A stretch of DNA of 64,000 nt from Nelumbo lutea. Lineage: Eukaryota > Streptophyta > Magnoliopsida > Proteales > Nelumbonaceae. This document shows positions 25,901 through 40,900 of this stretch, piece by piece. The DNA lies in NCBI GenBank assembly GCA_022828595.1, contig JAKGHH010000005.1:64537655-64601654 (forward strand), in the 5' to 3' direction. The notes under the pieces were generated by a model that was not told the origin of the DNA, ran no database searches, and was given only the letters and a program-made list of their open reading frames with translations. Within the stretch, counting starts at the first letter, position 1, and every line of letters begins with the position of its first letter. The position numbers and the translations under genes are program-made.

Positions 25901-28900
25901 TCTAATGATTGTAGGTTCAGTAAGACAGATTGTGATGGTCTGAATCTGAACTGTATTGTTTAAGATGAAATGTTCATGGTACTAAAGTCTCAGAATATTG
26001 TCCTACTTCTCTAGAATCATTTGAGCTCCCAGAAGCTCAGAATCTCAGGATTCTTAACATTGATTTTTTTTACCGCACTTCTAACTAACTTATTAAGCCC
26101 TGCTTTTGCAAGTAATTCAAATCCACAACTTGTTTCGTGACATTTTTTATAGGAAACAATAACTTTCATTAAATAAAAACATCAGAATTTACAAACTATC
26201 ACCTACAAAAGGACAAGGTGACCCCTGAAACAAAGAGCAAGTTACAACACAGCCCAAAACAAAGTCTCTCTATTCACCCCTTGCTTTGCTAGTAAGTTAG
26301 CTAAGGCATTTGCTGACCTTCTAGTCCAACTAACAACTACACCCAGCTCCCTTGTGAGGCTCAATAATTCTCTTACAACTTGTCTTAGGGATACAACTTG
26401 TCTTAGGGACCAAAATCCCAGACTATTTGTTTGCACCCACCCTACTACTAACTTTGAGTCTCCCTCCACTTCTAGCTATTGCATACTCAAAATGCTTTGC
26501 CGGTTTGAGCCCTTGAAGGAGGGCCAGCACTTTTCCTCTAAGTGAATCCCCCACACCTATTGGACCAGAGTATATAGCGAATATTCTTCCTCCCTCATCT
26601 CTAGAAACACCCCCAATTCCAGAAAGTTCGGGATTCCCCACAGAGCTGTCATCAAAGTTTAATTTCACAGTCCAATGTAAAGGAAGGGACCAAGCTACTT
26701 GTAGGGTAGAACAAGATACTGAAAACCCTGCTATTATACTCCATCCTCTAGTCAAGTCATCTGTAGAGTAGTCCTTGAACAGATCTAGAGTTTTCAGCCA
26801 ATGTATAGCCTTGATGGTGATCCCTTCAATAAGTTCAAGAGCTGATTTTTCTTTTCCTTGGAAAATCCTATTGTTTCTCTCCTCCCAAACTGCCCACAGG
26901 AGAGCTGCCCTTGTTGTTCTCCAAATCACCCTTCCCTTCTTCTTTGGTTGTCAGAAGAGACAAGGGTCAAAAAGATCCTCTAACTTAAGGGAGAGTTCCA
27001 CCTGCAATCAAAGAAAGAGGAGAACCAATCCCATAAACAAAGGGACAAGAAATTAATAGATGATTTACCGTCTCACCATTCCTTAAGCAAAGGCTACGAA
27101 CATGTGGAGACAAGCACCAACCTGGTCTTTTCCTTTGAAGCACTTCTAAGGTATTAATTTTTTGGAGAACCACAGCCCAACAAAAAGCCCTTACCTTTGG
27201 AGGCACCGGAGCACTCCAAATTTCTTTAACAGTAAAAGGTGTAATCAGGTTTGAAGGGGGCAACAAAGCATTGAAGAAGGAGGAACAAGAAAAATAGCCT
27301 GAAGAGGTTTCAGTTCAAATTCTACTATCAGGACAAGAAGGGTCCAAGAAAACTGAATTGAGGAGAGAAAACAGATTATCTGCCTATCCCACTTCTGAGT
27401 CCCTCAGTCCTCTTCTTAGCCCTAGATCCCAAGAATCCTCAGAGACACAAAAGGAAGAAATAACTTGAAGTTTTTTCAAAGACAGAGAATAGATGACCAG
27501 GAATCTATCCTTAAAGGGAGAGTCCCCAATCCAAACATCCTCCCAAAAAAGTACCTTACTACCCAAACAAGCATCATACCTTATGAAGGTTGACAACGCA
27601 GGCAGTACACCAACAATGTCTTTCCGTGGGGAGGAACAAGAAGCCCTAGCGTCAATCCCAACGTCCCATCCATTTGCTGCCATTCCATGAACACTTCTCA
27701 TCACCTTGTGCCATAAACTTTCTTGCTCCTTGGGGAATCTCCACAACCATTTTCCTAACAATGTTGTATTTCTTAATCTGATACTTCCAATCCCTAATCT
27801 CCCTTTGTCTTTCTTTCTAGAGATCACTTCCCACTTTACCCTATGATCCTTTTTAGAATCACCAGGTTCCCAAAAATCTCAAATTATTTTTTCCATCTGA
27901 TTTGCAATCTTAACGGGCATCTTGAAGGTAGACAGAAAGTACACCAACAGGTTTGCTATGATCCTTTTCCAACCTACTAATCTCTTAAAAAATCTCTCCA
28001 GCATTGGGTACCAAAAACTTTTTGACCTTGGGTTTCCCCCCAACAATAAGCCTAGGTAGTTTAGAGGCCAATCACTTACCTCACAACCTAAAGATCTAGC
28101 CAAAGATGCCACCTCTGCTTCTTGCCTATTGACACCATCCACACAACTTTTATTCCAATTTACCCTCAAGTTGGAGACCTTTTCAAAATTCTCTACCAAC
28201 ACCTTCAGGTTTTCCATCCATCTCGTCAAGGTCTCCTTCACAAAAAAGAATCAAGTCATCAGCAAATTGAAGATGGGAACAACTATTTCCTCCCTCCCTA
28301 CTCTCCACCCTCTAAGCAAGTTACTAGCATCAGCTCTAGTGATCTAGGCACTCAAAACATCCACTATAAGAGTGAAGAGGAAAGGGGAAAGAGGATCCCC
28401 TTGTCTTAGACCTCTCTTTGCAGGGGAAAAATCTTTGGCTAACCCATTTACCAAGATGGAGTAGTGGCAAGACGAGACACAACCCTTTACCCAATTACAC
28501 CATCTCTCTCCAAAACCTCTCATTCTCAACACCTCAATCAAAAAACCCCAATCCACCAAATCATTGGCCTTTTCCAAATCAAGTTTGAAAATCAGCCCCT
28601 TTTCTCCTTGTCTTTTTCTATAATCCACACATTCATTGGCAATAAGGATCTGATCAATAATTTGTCTTCCTGACACAAACGCTCCTTGGTTTGGGGAAAT
28701 CAGGGAAGGTAAGTCACCACCTATAATGTTGCAGCAATCTCGATAGAAGGCCATTGTGAAACCATCTGGGCCTGGGGCTTTAGATCTTTTCATTGAAAAT
28801 ACAGCATTTTTTATTTCTTGGATGTCAAAATTCTTTTCTAGTGCAGCCATCAGATCTCTGTTACCCGGTTGCCAATCAAAGTCAGGGATGTCTTCTCTCT

Positions 28901-31900
28901 CTCTCTCTTCTTGGGCTGTCATAAATGGACTTAAAATGTTCCACAAAGGCTCTTGCCATTTCCACCTCTCCTGTAATCACTTCTCCATTCCAATCCAGTC
29001 TCTCCATAGTATTCTTTCTCTTTCTTCCATTGGCTAGAATATGAAAGTATTTGGTATTCCCATCTCCCTCCTTTATCCATTTACACCTAGGTCTTTGTCT
29101 CCAACTTACTCCTCTTTCCTAATCACTTCCTCCAATTCCTGTTTCAACTTCCATTGTTCTTCCCTTTCTTGTACTATCATCCTTCTATCTACCTCACCTA
29201 CATCAATTTCTTGGATCCTCCTAGAGATCGAATCCTTTCTTTCTTCCACTCTCCCAAATTCCTCCTTATTCCAGGCTTTGATTCTAGCTTTCAGAGCCTG
29301 TAGCTTTTTATAAAACCTATATCCTTTCCACCTGAAATCCACTTGGTCTACTTCCCACCACCAGTGTACCTTTTATATAAAATCAGGATGAAGCAACCAC
29401 ATGTTCTCAAAGCGGAAAGGACAAGGTCCCCCTCCTAAGTTTCCTTGGGATAACCTAATTGGACAATGATCTGACGTAGGTCTAGGGAAAGCCCTTACTA
29501 CCAATCCTCTCCAAGTCGATTCCTAGTCTGAAGAGAATAAGAATCTATCAAGCTTACAACACAAGGGTTCTTCTTGGAAGTTGGACCATGTGTAGTTTGC
29601 CTGCAACATGGATAGCTCTCTCAACTCAAAAGAGTCCACAAAAAGGTTGGCATTTCTCATACTAGAGGTAACCCTATGGTTTGGATTGGTGGTGGTTTCA
29701 TTCAGGAATCTAATGACATTAAAATCACCCCCCAAACACCACGGGCCATCCTAAAGACCCATGATGGCTGCTAACTCTTCCCAAAACTCACCCTTTTCCC
29801 TATAAGAGTTAGGTCCATAAACATTGATTAAAGCCCACTCCAAGCCATCCTCCTTCCTTCTTAACTTTATTGTAACTGTAAAGTTGCCAATCAATTCTTC
29901 AACACACTCCATCTCCTCATTCTTCCAAATTGTAATGATGCCTCCTGAAGCTCCCCAAGATTGTGCAAATGCCCAACTTAATCCTCTAGTTGACCATACA
30001 CTCCTTACCCATCTACTGTCCACCTCTTGCAATTTTGATTCTTGGATTAACACTATGTTCGGCTTCTCTTTCCTAAGGACTTCCCTAATTACACTCTTTT
30101 TACCTTGAGCTCCCTAGACCCCTTACATTCCAGCTGAGTATCTTCATGGACTAAAAGAACTAGTAAAAACCCAACGAATCACCTTATTTTAACCCAACTT
30201 TCTTTCCTTCCCCCTTATACCTCTTCTTTCATAATCCAGTTCAGATCTTAATCTCTCCACTTCGCTCAGTTTCTTTTTTCTTCTTCTAGATGCCTCTCCC
30301 TCCACCTTGTTTGGATTTTTTATCAGAGCTACTTGTTCTTTTATTCTGATTCTTTTTTCTAGTTTTTCTTTTTGCCTTTTTAGCTCCAGCAACATTATTA
30401 CTAATCTCCTTTCCTTTTTCCCAAATCAGTTCCTTCTCCAAACCCATCCTGGAATGTAATTCCACCTCTAGCAGCTGCTAAAAAAGAATCACTATTAGCT
30501 CCCATATTCTCTCGCCTTCCTCCTTAGAAGCCTCTACATCCTAAACATCCCCTACCTATTCTGTTACATTCACTGATATGCTAGGCATGGCAGCATCAAG
30601 ATGGGACCTGGAGTGACCTGTAGGTTGAACAGACAAAACAATAGGAGAGAGGGGGATTAGCCAAATCACATAAAGGAACAGACATGGAATGACACAACAT
30701 ACCAGGCTCCAAGGGGGTGGCAGAGGGTCCTGCAGAAGTCTGGTGGGAAGGGCTTTTAGACAGGGGGTTCTCCCCCAAATCGGCCTTTGAAGTGCTCACC
30801 AGGAGGGGGGGAGCTCCTTTGCTTACTAAAGCTGGAGGAGAGGTAACCATTCTACAATCATCCTGACCTTGTCTCTTGAAGGGGAGAGAATCTGCTCCAC
30901 CTTGACCTGATAAGTTATTATCACCTCCAAGGTGAAGACTTTCTGACCCCAATGCTCTTTTGAGGATCCAAAGTAAATCTGGTTGGGGCTGGTGAAGTTG
31001 GTTCAAATAACAGTCTTGTTCCCACATCCATTTCCTCCATTAAACTCTTCCCATGTCTGCTTTTGATACTGCCAATACTGGATTCCCCAATATTTTCCTC
31101 ATCAGTTCTTTCCCCTTCACAGCATACCCAGTCTCAATCAAACTCTTCTTCTTCCTTGCTTCTGCCATATCTTGGGTTTGGCCGTTCAGGAGTAGTCAAG
31201 TAAAGAGGCAAGCCTTGGTCTCCATAAGAGTTTCTCCACGGCACTTCCATTCGAAAAACCAGTTCTCGAGCAGGGTTGAAAATGGGACGATGATAGATCA
31301 GGATTAGCGTCTCCTATCTTTTTTGCCCCCCCTCTCGTCACATGGTTATTTAAGCAGTCATGTGAATGTTTCTCTAACATAGGCCCCAGCCGATTTGTAG
31401 GCCCACTTACTAAAACGGTTAGCTTCTGTTTTAGCCCAGTTTAAAAGAAATTTGTTTTAGTAGAAATAACTAATTGCAGATTTAGTCGAGTTTCTTGTGA
31501 AAGGAAAGAGGGGGAAGATGAAGATTTCAGCAGTAGAGAAGAAAGGAGAAGAAGAAAAGAGTAGGAAGTCAACTAGGATTCTAAATTAATCCTAGCCACC
31601 TACCTCTCATTATATTTATACCTAACTTAAAGGATGAGATATTACAAGGATGCCCTTAGTAGGGCGGCTATTAATATAGCTAAACAGTCACAACTTAAAA
31701 AAACATAAACTAATGGGCCTAAAACCCAAAAACTTCCTAACTAAATAAAAAACAACTCGGACCAACTCAACACTCCCCCTCAAGTTGGGAGTAAATGTCA
31801 CACATTCCCAACTTGCGTAGATCATGCTCCATCTTGTTCTTTGCAATACCTTTCGTGAGAACATCAGTGAGCAGCAGATCAGAAGCAATGTATGGAAGAC

Positions 31901-34900
31901 AAACTTCTCCAGAAGTCACCATTTCTCTGATAAAATGTCTATCCACTTCAATGTGCTTAGTTCGGTCATGCTGGACTGGGTTATGGGCAATGTTAATTGC
32001 TGCCTGGTTATCACAATATATCATCATAGGTTCTTCTGCCAGTACACCAATTTCTTCTAACAGCGAACGGATCCAGAGAAGTTCTAAAACTCCATGTGCC
32101 ATGGCCCTGTATTCGGATTCAGCACTTGATCTTGCCAACACTGTTTGTTTCTTACTCTTCCATGAGACAAGGTTACCCCCAACAAGGGTGCACACTCCTA
32201 AAGTTGATCTCCTGTCATCAAGGCATCCTGCCCAATCTGCATCTGTCTAAGCCTCTAGTTTCAACTATCCATGATCAGTAAACAATATGCCTCTGCCCGG
32301 GTGTCCCTTCAGATAAGCAAAAATCCCGTCAACTGCCTCCCAATGCTGGACTCGTGGAGCAAGCATGTATTGACTTACTACACTTACTACATAGGAAATG
32401 TCTGGTCTTGTCATACACAAGTATAGCATCCGACCGACAAGTCTCTGATATATCCCAATATCCTTTACGGGTTCACCTTCTGATGCATTGATTTTATGGT
32501 TCTGATCAATAGCGGTGCTGATTGCCTTTGTTCCAAGCTTCCCTGTCTCTTGAAGGAGATCCAAGACATACTTCCTTCGAGAGATAAAAATTCCATGTTT
32601 TGATCTTGCAACTTCAATGCCTAAGAAGTATCTCAGTTCTCCAAGATCCTTAATTTCAAATTCTTTATGTAGGTTCCTTTTCAGACCATCAATCTTACTC
32701 AAATCATTCCCGGTGACAACAATATCATCCACATAAACAATTAGGACTGACACCGAAGATCCCCTTCACTTCACAAATAAGGTGTGATCGGATTGAGTTT
32801 GAGTGTAGCCAAAAGCAATCAAGGCCTTTCTGAATCTATCAAACCATGCTCTGGGAGATTGTTTCAAGCCATAAAGTGACTTCTTAAGCCTGCATACCTT
32901 TCCCTTTTCAGTATCATTGTAAAAGCCAGCAGGAAGATCCATATACACTTCTTGCAGATCCCCATTTAGGAAAGTATTCTTCACATCAACTTGAAACAAG
33001 GGCCAAGAGTATGACGCAGCAAGAGAAAGAAGTAACCGAACAGAGGTCATCTTTGCAACTGGTGAAAAGGTCTCTAAGTAATCAATGCCATAGGTTTGTG
33101 TGTACCCTTTTGCAACAAGTCTTGCCTTGTACCTTTCTATACTTCCATCTGCTTATATTTTATTGTGTAAACCCATCTGCATCTAGCTATCTCCTTGCCT
33201 TCTGGTAGATCCACAATGTCCCATGTCTGATTCTTAATCAAAGCTACCATCTCTTCTTGCATAGTTGTCTTCCACTCAGGTTTGGAGAGAGCCTCACTAA
33301 CACCCTTGGGTATAGACACTGAATCAAGAGAGGAAAGAAAAGCACGGTAGGAAAGAAAAGCAATAGGGAGATCAAGGTTATCTATAACAGCGTTAGTAGG
33401 ATCAATGGGAACTGAAATAGTAGCGGGACCAAGAGGAATACCTGAATCCATGTCAACCGAATTTGGAGTCTCCAAGGAATCAATAGGAAGTGATGTGAGT
33501 TCTGCTGTAGTGGAATCAACCTCCTTGTGAAGTCTCTATCGTAAGCAATGCTGAGAAGCATAACGCAAAGGAGGTGGCGAGGTAGGTGACACAGGGTGGT
33601 GGTCACGCACAGGAGTAGACATAGGGATTGGAACTGGGAGAGGAATAGACTGCTGACTCACTTCCCCAAAACACTCCCCCTGAGAAGGATTCTTTGAGAA
33701 GAAGTACGTGGATTCAAAAAGGTGACATCCATGGTAACATACCAACTCCTAGAGACTGGATCATAGCAGCAGCACCCTTTCCAATTCTCTGCATATCCAA
33801 GGAAGACACACTTCTTTGCCTTGGGATCAAGCTTCGAGCGGTGAGGACCAAGGATATGTGCAAAGCAGACACACCCAAACACCTTGAGAGGAATATGAAA
33901 CATCTCCCCTGAGGAAAAGGGAGACTAAATGGGGTGCTGAATCCAAGTATATGAGAGGGCACCCTGTTAATCAGATATACTGCTATGAGAACTGCATCAC
34001 CTCAAAACCGAACTGGAACTGTAGATGTGATCATCATGCTTCTTGCAATCTCAACAATGTGTCTGTTCTTCCTTTCTGCAACACCATTTTGCTATGGACT
34101 GTAGAGACAACTTCTCTGATGGTCAACACCACATTCTAACAGATATGAGGCAAGGTGTCTTTCAAAATATTCCCTGGCACTGTCGGATATGAACACCTTT
34201 ATTCTTGTTCCAAACAGTGTTAGTACCATTTGATGAAATTGCCTCACCAAAGGTGGTACTTCATCGCGGGATCTCATCAGGTAAATCCACGAGTATCGTG
34301 AGAAATCATCCACAAATATGAGAAAATAGCGATAGCCTCCTATAGAAGGAACACGGTAAGGGCCCCACACATCCGAATGAATAACATAAAAAGAAGAAGA
34401 ACATCTTTTATTACTAGGTTTAAATGAATGTCTACAATGCTTTCCAAGTTGACAACCTTCACACTCCAGACTTGACAAACTAACAGACTCAAAAAGTTTT
34501 GGAAACAAAAAACTCAAAGAAAAAAAAGGTAAATTGCCCAAACGAATATGCCAAAGCATAATTTGACCCACAAACCCTGACTCACTATCCCTGCTGACAT
34601 GATGACTCTGATGAGGAGGAAGTACATTCAGGAGGTAGATTCCATTCACTTCATGACCACTCCCAATCGTCCTCTTTTAATCCAGATCCTGCAAAATACA
34701 ATGACCAGGAGAAAAAATTACTGAGCAATTCAGGTTCTTAGTCAGACTACTAACAGATAACAAATTAGTGCTCAATCTGAGAACATTAAGGACAGAGGGT
34801 AGAGAAATAGAATCACTAATCTTGATAGATCCCTTCCCAGCAATAGGAACATGGGATCCATCAGCTATAGAGACCCTATCTCTGCTAGAACAGAGCTGGT

Positions 34901-37900
34901 AAGTTGAAAAAATAGTAGAGCTCTGGGTCATGTGTTTTGAGGCTCCAGAATCTATAATCCAAGGAGGTCCCTCCTTACATAAAGTAGAAACATAATTTTT
35001 AGTGACGTGTGAACTACCTGTGTGAGCAAAGGAAGTAGAGTGGACTCCACCAGTGCCACCTGTACCTTGCTGTCCACTTGCGGCTGAACTGGAACTGATT
35101 GTTCCCACTGGTTCAGAAGTAGCCCATACCTCTCAAGTTCGGCCCTTACTGCAACAGCTGCAACAGACTCCAGAGCAATTATAGTAGGAGGGGCCGGAAT
35201 GTCACCAGTAACTGCCATGTGTGCATTTCCCTTCTTATTTTTCAATCTAGTCGGCACAAGATGTGGGTGAAGCTTCCAGCAAGTATCTCTTGTGTGTTTA
35301 GGCTTCTTATAGTAGTCACAAATCAAATCTCTTTTATCTTCCTTCTTGATTTCACTGCCACCCCGATCTCCGCTTTGTTTAGGTTTCACAGCACTTACCA
35401 TGGCAGACTGATCAGGAATAAGGTTTTTCATATCACATCTCTCCTGCACTCCTCCCCTGACACAAAGGCATATGCCTGAGAGAGAGTAACACTGTCCTTG
35501 GAAAGAAGATGTTGTCGTGCAATATCATACTTAGGATTAAGGCCAGCAAGAAATTCAAATACCCTATACTTTTCTCTATATGTTTCTGATAGGTAGTTGC
35601 AACCTTAGTGGTTTCCCAAGCAAATGTCTCTAAATGGTCAATCTCCTGCCACAGGGTTTTAAGGGCTGAAAAATAGGCTGCAACAGATCTATCTCCCTGC
35701 CTTATAGAAATAATCTAATTTCTCAACTGATAAACCCTAGCAACATTCTCCCTATGTGAATAGGTTTCTGCAACCCCATCACATATTTCCTTAGTTGTAT
35801 TTGCCCATAAAAAATTTTTACTTATATGGGGCAACATGGAATTACACAACCAAGTCATCACCATATAATTCTCTTGTACCCACCGGAAGTTGCTAGTTTC
35901 GAGTTTCACCTCTTCACCAATGATATACCCTAATTTCCCACAAGCACCAATGGCCATCTTTGTAGATTGTGACCATTCTAAGTAATTTGCACCATCCAAC
36001 CTAACTGTAGTAATGGTCCCAGCCGCGAAAGGGTCTCCAGCACCTCCTCCCACTGGTCTCATTTCACTCCCAGGCTTATTTCCAACTCCGTGGCCCTCCA
36101 TGCTTCTCAAAAAATGTAAATAAAATAACTTAAATTTGCAACAAGATCAAACAAAACACTTTTTGGAACCAACAACACCTTTCTGGTGTCCTAGACTTTC
36201 TTCCGACAAAAGATTCTTTTTTTGTGAGATGGGAGAAGAGAGAGAAGAGACAGTCGCTCTCTCTAGAAGCCTCCAAATCAGGCAGGACTTGAATCACCCC
36301 TTACAAAAAACTCCAAGGAACCCTAAAAAATTAGGGCACCACTTCCTAGGTCAAAATTGAAGAGTCCAACAGAAACAAGACTCTTCCCCTTTCTCCAATT
36401 TTTCCTGATTTTGATGAGAAGCCCTACACCAGCTACAAGGCACACAGGTCCATCAAAAAAAATCCAAGAACTAGGCTTACCTAAGAGCTTCAATCAGCCT
36501 CTTAAATCACCATGCAGTCGGCCGATCTAGGGTTGCATGATAGAATGACTTCAAGGAACCTTCGGCCCGCTCTAATACCAAGTAGAAATAACTAATTGCA
36601 GATTTAGCCGAGTTTCTTGTGAAAGGAAAGAGGGGAAAGATGAAGATTTCAGCAGTAGAGAAGAAAGGATAAGAAGAAAAGAGTAGGAAGTCAACCAGGA
36701 TTCTAAATTAACTCTAGCCGCCTACCTCTCGTTATATTTATACTTAACTTAAAGGATGAGATATTACAACTGTTAAGATGTGCCAAATAGGGGTAGTTTA
36801 GTCTTCTTCTGTTTATTAAATAACTTGCTTATGTGGCAGTGTTATTAGAGTTACTCTGCCCCGCACTTAAGTAAGGTCATTTCTGTCTTTATAACTATGA
36901 TTAGAACCTAATATAGATTAAGGGGGTCGACTGAATGGGCAACCCATCAGATTTTCGACAGACCCTTCTTCTTCTTCTTCTTCTTCTTCTTCTTCTTCTT
37001 CTTCTTCTTCTTCTTCTTCTTCTTCTTCCTATTCGGACTACTGTAGCAACAGTCAAAACATGGTATCAGAGCAATGCTCCTGACCTAAGTCAGTTGGTAA
37101 AGCACCTCAGGACTGTTCGTGACTCTTCACCTTCGTTTCTGATCAGTCGATGGAGAGAATTGGTTCGCCCTAGGTCAGAAACAGTACAGCTTGTGTCTCT
37201 GCTGCGCATAACCTTCTTCAACAAGGAAAGTGACTTCAGTAGTGAATGGTTGATTGATATTCTCAAAGGAAGGTCGGTTCTCTCTTCTTCTAGTGTTACT
37301 TATATTTCTAGGTAGAAACCCTACAAGAAGTTGTTGTACTAAGTAGAACCTAGAGAACTAGGTTCATTGTTGCCCTAGGAAGGGCTATGTGTGCAGTAGC
37401 CGAATGTGTAGGGCTGCTGTAAGTTGTTTTGTAATAGCCGAATGTGTAGGGCTGTTGTAAGTTGTTGTGTAATGCCCTCTTGATACGGTATAAGGTAGAA
37501 TGCAGTGACCTTGCCGAGTGGTATAAGGTAGAATGCTGTAAGTTGTTGTAGCGCAGTAGCCGAGTGGTATAAGGTAGAATGCATGACCTTGCCGAACTCC
37601 TTGTGGTTGTGTAATGCCCTCTTAAGTGTGTTAAATAAGTCTGAACTGGGTGCAGCAGATTTGGCTGTGTTGTGGTGCTTGAGTGGTTGTAAGAGGCCTC
37701 TACTTGTGATTAGTGAATGGTAAACTGATGCTTAGGTGGGACATAAGTGTGTGAAGTCAGCAATAGTGTGAATAAGAACAAGTGTGTGAAGTCAGCAGTG
37801 GTGTTTAGAGGCTGTAATAGGGGCTGAAATATCAAACTGTGAACAACATCAATCAGCTTGTAGCTGAGAAGTAAAGTTAGAGACAACTGTGAAAAGGTAC

Positions 37901-40900
37901 AATGGCAGCAATAGGAGATGGCTACAATGATCAGAAACCTAGTGTAGTAATTTCTTCCGACTACCTAGGAGTACAAATGACCTCAATTAAGCTAAATGGG
38001 GAGAACTATGTTCCATGGGCTAAATCCGTGAAAGTTTTTCTAAGGGCAAAGAAGAAAGCAAAGCATGTTAGAGATGAGAAGCCACCGATTGACTCTCCAG
38101 GGTTTGATGATTGGGAACAAGAAGATGCTCAAATCATGACTTGGCTGTGGAATAATATGGAACCCAAAATCAGTGCCAAGTTCATGTTCCTTGATATGGC
38201 TAAGGATATATGGGAGCATGCTAAGAAGCTATATTCTGGACAAGATAACACAACAAGAGTATATCAGCTGTATCAGGAGTACTTTGATTTGCAACAAGTA
38301 ACCAAAACACTAGAAGAGTACTATGCCTGCATGAAGGATATAAGGAATGAACTCAATGTCTATCATCCCCTTACTCCAGATATTCAAGTTTAGCAACAGC
38401 AAAGGGAGCAGCTAGATGTTACAAGATTTTTAGTGGGGTTGAAGTCGGAATATGAACCAGTCAGAGCTCAAATATTGGGGGGCTCTACTCTTCCTACACT
38501 TGAGGAAGTATTCTCAAGACTTCGTAGAATCTCTTTGGGCCAGACAGAGAACCCCACACAGTATGATAGATCAGCACTTGTGACAGCTAGAGGTGGTGGA
38601 CATAGTACAAGAGGGGGAGGTCATTCCAGAGGGGGCCGTGGCAATTCCATGATTGGTAGGGGTGGCCGTGACTCAGGGGGAGGCTGTGGCAGAGGAAAAA
38701 AAAACTCTACAAGGGAGTTTTTTACTTTCTTACTACATTTCAGATAATGGTCGTGAATACTTTCTTACTACATTTCAACAGTATTTAGAACAGCATGGCA
38801 TTATTCATCAGACCTCGTGTGCTTTCACCCCTCAACAAAATGGGGTGGCTGAACGGAAGAATCGTCATCTTCTTGAAATTGATCGGTCTATGCTTCACCA
38901 CATGCATGTTCCTAAACGGTTTTGGAGTGATGTTGTACTCACTGCAAGTTTTCTCATTAATCGGATGCCCTCTTATATTCTTCATGGTCGGTCCCCCTTC
39001 TCCATCTTATTTCCCACTTTATCTCCGTTTCCATTAACTCCTCATGTCTTTGGTTGTGTGTGCTTTGTTCATAATCTGAGTCCTGGAATAGACAAGCTAG
39101 ATGCACGCTCAATTAAATGTGTTTTCCTTGGCTACTCTCGGACTCAAAAAGGGTACAAGTGTTACAATCCTATTGCCCGAAAGTGCTATGTCTGCCCTGA
39201 TGTCACATTTTTTGAGTCTGTCCCCTTCTTCTCCAGTCATGAAGCACCCTTGTCCTCACCCTTACCTCCTCTTCCTCTTCCTATCAGTGATTCAGTTCCA
39301 GAGGCTATTGTTGGAGTAGACTCATCTCCTCATCCAGTGCAGGTCACCACTGAACGACCACCGATCTGACAAGTGTATACACGTCGAACGACACCGGCCC
39401 CTCCTGCTTCTACCTCATCTACGGATCCTCTCATGGCTCCTATTGCTGAACCTTCAGATCTTGACCTACCCATTGCCTTACGGAAAGGTAAACGTAGTTC
39501 CACACTCCATCCCATTTTCAATTTTGTTTCATTAACTCGTCTTTCTGCATCACATCGCCAGTTTGTTTCACTTTTGTCTTCTATTTCCCTACCTAACAAT
39601 GTTCAAGAAGCTCTTAGTTCACCTGGATGGCGGCGGGCAATGGAGGAGGAACTTTCTGCTCTTCAACATACTCAAACGTGGGAACTTACTACTCTTCCAC
39701 CTGGGAAGCATGTTGTGGGTTGTAAATGGGTGTATACTGCGAAATACTTGCCAGATGGTAGTGTGGAGCGTCTGAAGGCCAGACTTGTTGCTAAAGGCTA
39801 CTCATAGGTGTATGGTGTGGACTATATGGAGACATTCTCACCGGTGGCTAAAATTGGTTCCGTTCGTGTCCTAATTTCCTTGGCAGTTATGTATGATTGG
39901 CCTCTCCTTCAACTTGACATAAAGAATGCCTTCCTCCATGGTGATCTAGTGGAGGAGGTATATATGGAGCAACCACCTAGGTTTGTTGCTCAGGGGGAGG
40001 GTGGAAAGGTGTGCAGGCTGAAGAAAGCAATTTATGGGTTGAAGCAATCTCCACGTGCTTGGTTTGGGAAGTTCAGCGAAGTGGTGAAGAGTTTTGGAAT
40101 GAAGCAATGCCAGGTTGATCACTCAGTGTTCAGCTATGACTCAGAAGCTAGGAAGATTTTATTAATGGTATATGTGGATGATATTGTCATCACTGGTAGT
40201 GATAAATTGGGGATTGGCAAACTAAAAGTATTTCTGCAAAATCATTTTCAAACAAAGGACCTTGAAACATTAAAGTATTTCTTGGGAATAGAGGTTGCCA
40301 GGTCAAAACAAGGTGTGAATCTATGCCAAAGGAAATATGTCCTTGATCTATTGGAAGAAACAGGACTGTTAGGTGCAAAACCGGCTGAGACCCCTATGGA
40401 ACCAAATGTTAAGTTGAGCAGTGATACAGGAGAAATATTTGAAGATCCTAGAAGGTATAGACAACTAGTGGGAAAGCTGAACTATCTGACTATCACGAGA
40501 CCCGACATCTCCTTTGCAATCAGTGTGGTGAGCCAATTCATGTAGAACCCTCGTATACCTCACTGAGATGTAGTCCTTAGAATTGTAAGGCATCTGAAAG
40601 GTGCTCCAGGCCGTGGGCCATTGTATAAACCAGGAGGAAAACTTGAAGTAGTTGGGTATACAGATGCATATTGGGCAGGCTCAGTGAGTGACAAAAGATC
40701 TACTACAGGCTATTGCACATTTCTGGGAGGAAATCTTGTGACATGGAAGAGTAAAAAGGAGACGATTGTAGCCAGAAGCAGTGCTGAAGCCGAATATAGG
40801 GCCATGGCTCACACTACCTGTGAATTAGTGTGGCTAAGGAATCTCCTACAAGAAATTGGGTTTCACATGGATAAACCTATGAAATTGTACTGTGACAACC

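Noticed and set aside
36935..37315. Open frame with a long poly-Leu stretch
   Set aside because: The Leu run is the CTT microsatellite of the Q LTR, and the frame covers the LTR and leader, not a gene.
39330..39599. 89-codon minus-strand frame over copia Q
   Set aside because: It is antisense to the clear Q integrase/reverse transcriptase frame, with no motif.
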